Positions 1 through 6,115 of a DNA stretch of 9,428 nt are shown one piece after another. The position numbers and the translations under genes were made by a program. Origin of the DNA: JBLIAZ01 sp047632015. GTDB lineage: Bacteria > Bacteroidota > Bacteroidia > Flavobacteriales_C > GCA-002722245. The notes beneath the pieces are model-generated. The model searched no databases, was not told the origin of the DNA, and was given only the letters and a program-made list of their open reading frames with translations. The stretch lies in the NCBI GenBank assembly GCA_047632015.1, contig JBLIBC010000094.1, positions 1-9,428 of the forward strand, in the 5' to 3' direction. Within the stretch, counting starts at the first letter, position 1, and every line of letters starts with the position of its first letter.

Positions 1-1
1 A

Positions 2-67
2 ATTGGAGCTGCTGGAATTTGTAATGGCGGAGGAGGAGCTTCGGCTTTAGTTATTGAAAACATGTAA
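2..67 (+). CDS. Thiolase (acetyl-CoA acetyltransferase), C-terminal end only
   Basis: The window opens inside this gene; only the last 21 codons and the TAA stop (65-67) are visible. They read IGAAGICNGGGGASALVIEN followed by Met. This is the C-terminal active-site block of thiolases (C-x-G-G-G-x-G), in which the Cys acts as the base in condensation or cleavage of acyl-CoA. The family interconverts acetoacetyl-CoA or 3-ketoacyl-CoA with acetyl-CoA. The next gene encodes 3-hydroxyacyl-CoA dehydrogenase and starts one base after this stop, so the two catalyse consecutive steps and are very likely cotranscribed. Substrate chain length and the true start cannot be judged from this fragment. Confidence 0.85.
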   Translation: MGAAGICNGGGGASALVIENM

Positions 68-68
68 A

Positions 69-956
69 ATGAAAGTTGCGGTAATAGGGTCAGGAACAAT
101 GGGGTTGGGCATAGCACATGTGTTTGCCTTGTTTGGGCATGAGGTATCATTAGTAGATGTTGATGAGACTTTGCTGGAAAAAGCTCTAAATACTATTGAC
201 AAAAACTTAACACGACAAGTTCAAAAGGAAAGAATCAGTTTAAAGGATAAAGAGGGAGCTCTGCAACGAATTAATACGACTACTGATTTCAAAAAAGGGG
301 TTTCAAACGTAAAATTAGCCGTCGAAGCGGCGACTGAAAAAGAATCTCTGAAACTTAAAATATTTGAAGATTTGGATGCTTTTTGTCCAGTTGACGCTAT
401 TCTTGCGTCTAACACAAGTTCGATAAGTATTAATAAAATTGCCTCAGTAACTTCAAGAGCTGACAAAGTGATAGGAATGCATTTCATGAATCCAGTTCCC
501 ATGATGCAATTAGTTGAAATAGTAAAAGGCAAGTTAACTTCGCAAAAGACAGTGGATGAAATTCAGGAGTTGTCTGTTCAACTTGGGAAAATTCCTGTGG
601 TAGTTAACGATGCTCCAGGCTTTGTGGCCAATAGGATTTTGATGCCCATGATTAATGAAGCAATATATACTTTGCATGAAGGTGTGGCCGGCGTGGAAGA
701 AATTGACACCATCATGAAATTAGGTATGTTCCACCCTATGGGTCCCTTGCAATTAGCGGATTTTATAGGCTTAGATGTATGCTTGTTTATCATCAATGTA
801 ATGCATGAGGAATTTGGTAGCGCTAAATATGCACCTTGCCCATTACTGGTTGAAATGGTAGCTCAGGATAGCCTTGGAGCTAAAACAAAAAAAGGGTTTT
901 ATAATTGGAGTGAAGGGGCAAAGAATTTGAAAGTTTCTGATAACTTTACAGCCTAG
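69..956 (+). CDS. hbd: 3-hydroxybutyryl-CoA dehydrogenase
   Basis: A 295-residue NAD(P)-dependent 3-hydroxyacyl-CoA dehydrogenase that interconverts acetoacetyl-CoA and 3-hydroxybutyryl-CoA in the cytoplasm. Seen in the sequence: a Rossmann dinucleotide motif GSGTMG at residues 7-12; SNTSS around 114-118 with Ser117; HFMNPVP with His138; Glu150 in LVEIV; NDAPGFVANR with Asn188; and the C-terminal domain motif GPLQLADFIGLD at 225-236. Ser117, His138, Glu150 and Asn188 correspond to the catalytic and substrate-contact residues known in clostridial Hbd, so an active enzyme is expected. The protein is slightly longer than the usual ~282 residues, with the extra at the C-terminus. The ATG at 69 is preferred over an upstream in-frame TTG at 54, because the TTG would overlap the thiolase end and adds nothing conserved. 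The start follows the thiolase stop by one base, suggesting translational coupling. Chain-length preference (short-chain versus PaaH-like) is inferred. Confidence 0.93.
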   Translation: MKVAVIGSGTMGLGIAHVFALFGHEVSLVDVDETLLEKALNTIDKNLTRQVQKERISLKDKEGALQRINTTTDFKKGVSNVKLAVEAATEKESLKLKIFEDLDAFCPVDAILASNTSSISINKIASVTSRADKVIGMHFMNPVPMMQLVEIVKGKLTSQKTVDEIQELSVQLGKIPVVVNDAPGFVANRILMPMINEAIYTLHEGVAGVEEIDTIMKLGMFHPMGPLQLADFIGLDVCLFIINVMHEEFGSAKYAPCPLLVEMVAQDSLGAKTKKGFYNWSEGAKNLKVSDNFTA

Positions 957-968
957 AAAAAACAGCTC

Positions 969-2279
969 GTGGAAGATCCTTATTTAATTATTATCATTTT
1001 TTCATCGCTGATTGTGTTTTCCTATTTGTTTACGCAAATGTCAAGGTGGACTAAAATCCCGTCGGTTATTTTTTTAATTGGAACTGGTGTCGCGCTTCAA
1101 TATGTGGTGAAGTTCATGGATATTGAGATTCCTAGCTTAACACAACCTCTGAGTTTATTGGGAGTGGTGGGGTTAATGATGATTGTCTTGGAAGGAGCTC
1201 TGGATATCAAAATTCGCAGGGCAAAACTTAAAACTATTTTCGCCGCATTTGCTACTTCTATTTTAATATTAGGACTTACGAATTCGTTAATAGCTGGTGT
1301 GCTATTCAGTTTAAGTGACAGTGTCAGTACTTTTTCGGATGCATTTTTGTTTGCAATTCCATTATCAGTAGTGAGCAGTGCCATTGTTATTCCAAGTGTC
1401 CACACCTTAATTCCTGCCACAAAAGAATTCATGATTTTGGAAGCAACTTTATCCGATATTTTTGGGATCATGTTGTTTGAATTCTGGTTAATTGAACCTC
1501 ATCTTGGACAAAGTATCACTGAAGCAATTTCCATGAATGTGATCATATCAGTGGTCGTTTCTGTAGTACTTAGTTATGTCATGGTTTATGTTTTTCATAA
1601 AATAAAAACTGAAATTAAGTTCTTTTTGTTTTTAGCAATATTGGCACTGCTGTTCTCGGTAGGTGAGTACATGCACTATTCAGCCTTGATGATAATTTTA
1701 ATTTTTGGTGTGGTGTTGAATAACACACATGTATTCTTTAGAGGGTTTTTAAAGCGGATTATCAACGAGGTAAAAGTGAAGGAAATAAGACATGAGTTTG
1801 TGCTGATTACTAACGAAACGTCCTTTTTAATCAGGACTTTCTTTTTTGTTGTTTTTGGTCTGACAATGAATCTTGACGGTTTAGTTGATCCGCAAGCTAT
1901 TGTAATTGCTGTTGCAGTGATGGCTGTAATATATGTGATCAGAATATTGAATTTGAAAGTGTTTATCAGAAGTACCATTTTCCCACAAATGTTGATTGCT
2001 CCCAGGGGCTTAGTGACTATTTTATTGTTTAATAAAATTGTGGAACATTACGGGGTTGTTCCCTTCAATGAGGGAGTCTTGGCCTTGGTGATTATTGGTA
2101 CTAACCTGGTCATGATGATGGGATTAATTTCAAGCGGCGGGAGTGAGGACGATTTTGTGAAGCTGCATACTAAAGAAGGTGAGCTTGATTCAGGTGAACT
2201 AGTAGAAGGTGCGATAGTTGATAACACTGATGTAATCCAAGAAGGAAGTACAGTGAATCAGCTCGGAGGCGAAAATTAA
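969..2279 (+). CDS. Cation:proton antiporter (CPA / Na+/H+ exchanger family)
   Basis: A 436-residue polytopic inner-membrane protein with about 12 hydrophobic segments, from residues 5-23 to about 365-388, then a soluble acidic tail (about 390-436). Family-like landmarks are PLSVVSSAIVIPSVHTL (131-147), where CPA exchangers have their unwound ion-site helix, and LEATLSDIFGIMLF (157-170), matching the E-x-x-x-x-D block with Glu158 and Asp163. Others are TSFLIRTFFFVVFGLTM (284-300) and APRGLVTILLF (344-354), matching the conserved RG helix. These support exchange of Na+ or K+ for H+; the ion is not determined. The usual ND (electroneutral) or DD (electrogenic) pair reads SD here. The start is GTG at 969, 12 bases after the hbd stop. 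The next in-frame Met (residue 24) would delete the first membrane helix. The gene sits in the same apparent operon as hbd and the broken small gene downstream. Confidence 0.85.
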   Translation: MEDPYLIIIIFSSLIVFSYLFTQMSRWTKIPSVIFLIGTGVALQYVVKFMDIEIPSLTQPLSLLGVVGLMMIVLEGALDIKIRRAKLKTIFAAFATSILILGLTNSLIAGVLFSLSDSVSTFSDAFLFAIPLSVVSSAIVIPSVHTLIPATKEFMILEATLSDIFGIMLFEFWLIEPHLGQSITEAISMNVIISVVVSVVLSYVMVYVFHKIKTEIKFFLFLAILALLFSVGEYMHYSALMIILIFGVVLNNTHVFFRGFLKRIINEVKVKEIRHEFVLITNETSFLIRTFFFVVFGLTMNLDGLVDPQAIVIAVAVMAVIYVIRILNLKVFIRSTIFPQMLIAPRGLVTILLFNKIVEHYGVVPFNEGVLALVIIGTNLVMMMGLISSGGSEDDFVKLHTKEGELDSGELVEGAIVDNTDVIQEGSTVNQLGGEN

Positions 2280-2288
2280 TAATTGAAG

Positions 2289-2663
2289 ATGATGAACAGG
2301 ATACTTTTGACTAGTTTGATGAACGTGATTTCATTGTGTATAAACGCTCAATCATTAAGTAATTCTGAAAATGATAGTATCTCCCAGTATCAGCAACATA
2401 AATAAGATTCAAGTCATGATGATCATGAGCATAAGATAATTGGTCTTGTGGGTTGTTTTAGACCAATTGATAAGCTTGCTATCAATTTGGCACCTGGACT
2501 TACCTTCGGAAAAGGATCCACGGAGCCAAGGTTTACAGCTCACTTTGAAACCTCCTGCGAGTGGGGAATTCATAATTTTCACATTGGGCCAGCATTTGAA
2601 ATTACTTATTATCCAGAGGGTATCCACTTAAGTCTTGGATTGCATTTAGGTTACGGGTTTTGA
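2289..2663 (+). pseudogene. Small exported His/Asp-rich beta-rich protein, interrupted by an in-frame TAA
   Basis: Read from the tandem ATGs at 2289/2292, the first 38 codons encode a plausible signal peptide ending in INAQ, then a polar linker. An in-frame TAA lies at 2403-2405 (codon 39). The same frame stays open for another 85 codons to a TGA at 2661-2663. It encodes DSSHDDHEHK, then a segment of alternating hydrophobic strands (AINLAPGLTFG, FHIGPAFEITYY) that ends HLSLGLHLGYGF. The run of strands and the terminal Phe resemble a small outer-membrane barrel or periplasmic beta protein, and the His/Asp run may bind metal. I recognise no named family. The first ATG is 9 bases after the antiporter stop, so it is probably the last gene of that operon. 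A single base change (for example CAA or GAA to TAA) would restore 124 residues. Sequence error or stop-codon readthrough cannot be excluded. Confidence 0.72.
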
Positions 2664-2669
2664 CACCCG
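2654..2669. terminator. Short GC-rich stem-loop between convergent genes
   Basis: CGGGT (2654-2658) pairs with ACCCG (2665-2669) around a six-base loop. The stem overlaps the last codons and TGA of the small broken gene. It lies 21 bases past the stop of the convergent esterase gene. It could act on either strand, but the stem has only five pairs and no T-run follows on either side, so the terminator call is weak. Confidence 0.25.
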
Positions 2670-2689
2670 CAACAACCATATAATATGAC

Positions 2690-4162
2690 TTAGTTTTTGA
2701 TAAATTTCACTGATTGGAACTGGTTGTTTTTTGTACTTAAAAGACAATAAACACCAGTACTAAGAGGTTCAATGTCTATAGTTTTTTTATCGCCACTTAG
2801 TACCACTTCTCCTAATTGATTTATAATTCTCCAGTCATTGTTTTCTAATCCTTGTACTACGATGTTATTTTGAGCAGGATTAGGGTAAATGCTAATTGTA
2901 TTTGAGTTAGCAATTTCTGCAGTACCAACTGCTGTGCCTGGATTGTAAGTGTAAGTGCATCCAGAAGTTGTTCCCCAACTTACTGTCAAACTGTTGATCT
3001 TTGTTACCAATACTGCACTCATTTCTTCATGTGAGCACTTAGACGGGTGCCATGCGTCACCATATCCGCAATCGTCCGATTGGGCAGGCCAGCTTTCCGC
3101 AGTGTAAGGTAATTCTAATCCTACCACATTTCCATCAGGATACATGGCTGCAAGGTTATTTGTAATGGTTCTTAACCTGGTCAATTGTTTAGTCCAACTT
3201 GGGTATCCATCTGATTTTGAGTTACCATAACACATCACAACTTTTGCACATGGATGCTCTGTAAGTATTTTAACAATGAAATCCCTGTACGTATTTTGGT
3301 ATGCAGCGTCGTCTAGTTTAGCAGATTCCCCCACTTCACCTTCAGCTGCCATGTCATTTGTCCCTAAGTGAATTGAAACCACATCAGGATGAAACGAATG
3401 ATCATAAGGTATTGCATCGTTATCCTGCATGATGTTGTTGTAATTTTTTGGTAAAGTTCCAGTGGCTAAACCAGTATTGTCGCTTTGCCAGTTGTTACGG
3501 TATAATCCTCTTCCTGAAATGGCAGTAACTTGATATTCAGCACCAAGTGCCCTAGCGGAAATTGGTCCCCATGCGTAGTAGTTATCTTCATTTTCTGCCA
3601 CATAACCAGCGTTGGCCATTGATGCGCTTCCTGATGCAAATTGAGACAAGTTACCGTAACCACAAGTCCATGAATCGCCTATGAATTCTAATCTTTTAGC
3701 TGCTCTAGCTGGTAAGTCTAATGAAGTTTGAGCTCCACCTTTAATCTCGAATCCAATGAATGAACTTTTTCCTGAAGCACCTTCAGTTATTTTCATTATT
3801 TCTACCGTATGATCACCAGCAGATAATCCCGCTGCTAAGGAATACGTTTTATTACCAGTATCCATTTTTAATTGCTCGGTTACAATTACACCGTCAATGA
3901 ATACTTTGTAGTAATTAGTTGTGCCTGAGGCTCCAGCTCCATGATCTTGTATGATAGCGCTTACCCCTGTGCCATTAAATTTTGCCTTAATTGAAACCCC
4001 AGGATAGGAATATTGAGGTTGTAAAGAGTTAGTGTAATCGATCCTACCTGTGTATTGAATTTTTGCATCGTCGGCAGGGATATAAGTTTGTGCATTTGTA
4101 CATGATATGCACAAAAGCGTGAACGACGCTACTAATGATGTTATTTTAAAAGTAGTTTTCAT
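2690..4162 (-). CDS. Secreted SGNH/GDSL carbohydrate esterase (CE2-like) with T9SS sorting domain
   Basis: A 490-residue exported hydrolase, probably removing acetyl (or similar acyl) groups from polysaccharides. Order: signal peptide 1-25 ending NAQ; a jelly-roll N-terminal domain (about 30-145) with the CE2-like phrases YTGRID and NYYKVFIDG; then an SGNH hydrolase domain (about 157-395). Its landmarks are the nucleophile block IGDSWTCGYG (Ser164), SGRG at 216-219 (oxyanion Gly), GTND at 267-270 and DAWHP with His372. A linker follows, then a T9SS type A C-terminal domain from about 423 (ISIYPNP) to the terminal KFIKN. The family knowledge used is carbohydrate esterase family 2: jelly roll plus SGNH fold, Ser-His based catalysis. 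The start is the ATG at 4162; extending the frame upstream to 4309 would bury the signal peptide behind 49 unlikely residues. LCISC weakly resembles a lipobox, but the T9SS tail favours ordinary cleavage. It is divergent from the AraC-type regulator at 4352. The exact substrate is unknown. Confidence 0.88.
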   Translation of the reverse strand: MKTTFKITSLVASFTLLCISCTNAQTYIPADDAKIQYTGRIDYTNSLQPQYSYPGVSIKAKFNGTGVSAIIQDHGAGASGTTNYYKVFIDGVIVTEQLKMDTGNKTYSLAAGLSAGDHTVEIMKITEGASGKSSFIGFEIKGGAQTSLDLPARAAKRLEFIGDSWTCGYGNLSQFASGSASMANAGYVAENEDNYYAWGPISARALGAEYQVTAISGRGLYRNNWQSDNTGLATGTLPKNYNNIMQDNDAIPYDHSFHPDVVSIHLGTNDMAAEGEVGESAKLDDAAYQNTYRDFIVKILTEHPCAKVVMCYGNSKSDGYPSWTKQLTRLRTITNNLAAMYPDGNVVGLELPYTAESWPAQSDDCGYGDAWHPSKCSHEEMSAVLVTKINSLTVSWGTTSGCTYTYNPGTAVGTAEIANSNTISIYPNPAQNNIVVQGLENNDWRIINQLGEVVLSGDKKTIDIEPLSTGVYCLLSTKNNQFQSVKFIKN

Positions 4163-4260
4163 AATGTGAGTTGTTTTGGTTCGTATGATACTAAAGATAT
4201 TCCTTTTGGAGGCCCTGAACTTTTTATTACTTGCATTAAGGTTGATAGTTGTTGTGGTGC

Positions 4261-4293
4261 ATAAAATATCAAGCTTAAAACATAATATGCAAA
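4261..4293 (-). promoter_or_regulatory. Candidate Bacteroidota-type promoter for the esterase gene
   Basis: On the - strand, TTTG (+ coordinates 4290-4293) is followed after 21 bases by TATTTTAT (4261-4268). The consensus in this phylum is TTTG, 19-21 bases, TAnnTTTG. The -33 element is perfect and the -7 element has two mismatches. A transcript starting near 4255 would have a leader of roughly 90 bases before the ATG at 4162. The region is AT-rich, so chance matches are common. Confidence 0.3.
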
Positions 4294-4296
4294 TTA

Positions 4297-4328
4297 GTTG
4301 GTTTAGCATTTAAACATTTTTATATTTC
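4297..4328 (+). promoter_or_regulatory. Candidate Bacteroidota-type promoter for the AraC-type regulator
   Basis: GTTG (4297-4300), a 20-base spacer, then TATATTTC (4321-4328). Each element has one mismatch to the phylum consensus TTTG / TAnnTTTG, and the spacing is right. Initiation about 5-7 bases downstream would leave a leader of under 20 bases before the GTG at 4352, which supports that start. It lies three bases from the opposing -33 element of the esterase candidate. Confidence 0.4.
4301..4315. repeat. Inverted repeat inside the regulator's promoter spacer
   Basis: GTTTA (4301-4305) and TAAAC (4311-4315) form perfect five-base arms around GCATT, between the candidate -33 and -7 boxes. 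A looser dyad, ATGCAAA (4287-4293) against TTTAGCAT (4302-4309), overlaps it with one extra base. Either could be an operator in the divergent region. AraC proteins usually bind direct repeats, so assignment to the adjacent regulator is not secure. Confidence 0.25.
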
Positions 4329-4351
4329 ATGAATAAAATATAATTAAAATA

Positions 4352-5461
4352 GTGAGAAAAAATAGATTGGCACAACTTTTTTTGATGATTTTCATAGCTT
4401 GCTCGATAGCACTATACATTAAAGTTGATACTACCTCATCAAATATTTTCTCTGGAAATGGATTTGAAAATGATGTGTTTTATGAGACTTACCATGAAAC
4501 TGTTGATTCGGGTTATTCAAAATCTGAAGTAAGTAAGTTGCAAAGTAAAGATGCTATTGAATTCACCTACACACTGACTAACAATAAAAATATTTTAGAG
4601 CCTTTTTCAGCTTTGTTTTTTTATCGAAAAGACAGTGTTAATCCTTTTTTTAACCTGACGAATTACAATTCAATTGCCATTGATTTTAGTTCTTTTCGAG
4701 GGAAAAGAATACCAATCACCTTCACTTTGAATTACGAAGGGTTTACTGACAAAGACAAATTGTTGTCCAATTTGCCATTAACTTATTTATTACATTATGA
4801 TGTGGAGGGCTTTTATTCATTAGCTCTTGACGATTTTGAAATACCTTCTTGGTGGCTCAGGGAACACAATTTAAAAAAGGAAGATTTAACCAACATAGAT
4901 TTTTCGAGAGTAAATTACATTGTGATTGGATCTTGCCAATTGTTGGGAAGAGGAGTGGAGGACAAAATGACAATTCGTAAGGTAGTTGTTCACACAAACA
5001 ACAGCTCCATTTATACTTCGTTTGGAATCACAGTATTTATGTTAGGAGCAGGGCTTCTAATTTTCAGCATAATAAAAAGTAAAAAAATAGTGGTGCCCTA
5101 TTCTAAAGTGAATATTCAAGATAAGTATGGCGATGCTTCTTCAAAAGTGGGAGCGGTAGTAAATTATGTCGCTGATCATTACGCTAATCCAGAATTGAGT
5201 TTAAATGATATTCAATTAACGGTGGGGATTTCCTCCCGAGAAATAGGAACGATTTTCAAGAATGAGTTTGGAAGTTCGTTTAAAAAATACTTGAATTTAG
5301 TCAGGTTAACAGAGGTGAAAAGACTACTTGTTGAGTCCGGCCTAAGCATTTCTGTAATAGCTTATAAAACAGGATATAGTAACGTGTCTCATTTCAATAA
5401 GGTGTTTAAGTCCGAAGAGGGGATTTCCCCAAAAGACTATAGAGAGAGGGCGAAGAAATAA
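4352..5461 (+). CDS. Membrane-anchored AraC-family regulator with CBM-like external sensor domain
   Basis: 369 residues. Seen: N-terminal membrane segment (about 7-24), an external domain (about 25-220), a second membrane helix (about 222-242), a short basic cytoplasmic stretch, and a C-terminal AraC/XylS DNA-binding domain (about 264-369). The last has two helix-turn-helix units (LSLNDIQLTVGISSREIGTI and ISVIAYKTGYSNVSHFNKVF) and the closing GISPKDYR. The external domain alternates short beta strands. It contains LTNYNSIAIDFS, YSLALDDFEIPSWW and VNYIVIGSCQ, then TIRKVVV, a pattern like jelly-roll carbohydrate-binding modules of the CBM11/CIA30 type; that resemblance is by eye. The inferred role is a single-chain transmembrane sensor that binds a sugar outside and acts on promoters inside. 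It faces the CE2-like esterase across 189 bp, making that gene the obvious target. GTG at 4352 is the furthest start: an in-frame TAA lies at 4334-4336, and the next Met (12) would cut the first membrane segment. Confidence 0.85.
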   Translation: MRKNRLAQLFLMIFIACSIALYIKVDTTSSNIFSGNGFENDVFYETYHETVDSGYSKSEVSKLQSKDAIEFTYTLTNNKNILEPFSALFFYRKDSVNPFFNLTNYNSIAIDFSSFRGKRIPITFTLNYEGFTDKDKLLSNLPLTYLLHYDVEGFYSLALDDFEIPSWWLREHNLKKEDLTNIDFSRVNYIVIGSCQLLGRGVEDKMTIRKVVVHTNNSSIYTSFGITVFMLGAGLLIFSIIKSKKIVVPYSKVNIQDKYGDASSKVGAVVNYVADHYANPELSLNDIQLTVGISSREIGTIFKNEFGSSFKKYLNLVRLTEVKRLLVESGLSISVIAYKTGYSNVSHFNKVFKSEEGISPKDYRERAKK

Positions 5462-5482
5462 ATCCTCTTACACTCCTACAGA

Positions 5483-5509
5483 AAGGTTTAAAATTTAATA
5501 TAGAACCTT
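5483..5509. terminator. Possible bidirectional stem-loop between convergent genes
   Basis: AAGGTT (5483-5488) and AACCTT (5504-5509) form a perfect six-base stem around a 15-base AT-only-like loop. It lies in the 105-bp gap between the stops of the regulator (+) and the reductase (-). On the - strand the stem is followed by a short TTTC run; on the + strand no T-run follows directly. The long loop and lack of a good T-tract keep this weak. Confidence 0.25.
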
Positions 5510-5566
5510 GTAACTTAACTAAAAAAGTAGTTGATAATATTTTTTGGATAAATCAGTAATGAACAC

Positions 5567-6103
5567 CTACACTTTAACAAAGTGATTTTGCACTACCTGA
5601 TCTAAGTAAATTTTCGAATCAACACATTTGAATTCCGTTGATTTTGGCAATTTAGCAAATAAAGGAACACCTCCTCCTAACAATAAAGGAATGGTAGTGA
5701 TGGTGATTTCATTAATTAAGTCCTCTTTCAAAAAACATTGAATTGTCCTTCCACCGTCAATGTACAAACTGGTACACCCTTTTTGATGAATGTGATCCAG
5801 CACTTCATTGAGAGGTCCTTTTACAATTTCAGCTTTGTCTTGATACTTCTCATGCAAATGATTCAAGCTGTTACTCAATACGAATACTGGAATTTTGTAT
5901 GGCCAATCGATGTCAAACCCACAAACTATTTCAAAAGTTGTCCTACCCATTACAATGCCGTCTACACCAGCTATAAATTCATTGTAGCCCATGTCATTAT
6001 TGCCAGGGTTCGGAATGGCGTTTAACCACTCAATGTCGCCATTTTCATCTGCGATGAAACCGTCTAAACTTGTGGCGATAAATACTGAATTTTTTGTGAT
6101 CAT
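5567..6103 (-). CDS. RibD C-terminal / dihydrofolate reductase-fold family protein
   Basis: 178 residues, cytoplasmic, no signal peptide. It matches the DHFR-like family that includes the RibD C-terminal reductase domain and YyaP/YwjB-type proteins, presumed NADPH-dependent reductases. Seen: N-terminal strand VFIATSLDGFIA (7-18), the VMGRTTFE block (51-58) where DHFR-fold proteins start a cofactor-contacting helix, YIDGG (114-118) at the dinucleotide-binding turn, and IPLLLGGGVPLF (138-149), typical of this family. The length is normal for the single-domain form. It lacks an RibD deaminase domain, so a riboflavin-pathway role is not implied; the true substrate is unknown and I assign no gene symbol. 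It starts 12 bases after the stop of the large repeat protein, so it is probably the second gene of that operon, although no functional link is obvious. The stop is TAG. Confidence 0.87.
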   Translation of the reverse strand: MITKNSVFIATSLDGFIADENGDIEWLNAIPNPGNNDMGYNEFIAGVDGIVMGRTTFEIVCGFDIDWPYKIPVFVLSNSLNHLHEKYQDKAEIVKGPLNEVLDHIHQKGCTSLYIDGGRTIQCFLKEDLINEITITTIPLLLGGGVPLFAKLPKSTEFKCVDSKIYLDQVVQNHFVKV

Positions 6104-6115
6104 GTTATTGTGTTT

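Noticed and set aside
54..68. TTG start at 54 for hbd, adding five residues
   Set aside because: It overlaps the thiolase end; the ATG at 69 gives an N-terminus whose numbering fits known Hbd proteins exactly.
2409..2631. Other open frames on both strands over the small broken gene
   Set aside because: They are shadows; only the frame shared by 2289 and 2448 gives a signal peptide and a regular strand pattern.
3466..3663. Open frame overlapping the esterase on the same strand
   Set aside because: It lies inside the SGNH domain in another frame and has no recognisable protein features.
4163..4309. N-terminal extension of the esterase to 4309
   Set aside because: It would place 49 residues before a clear signal peptide, and the stretch looks like AT-rich intergenic DNA with promoter-like elements.
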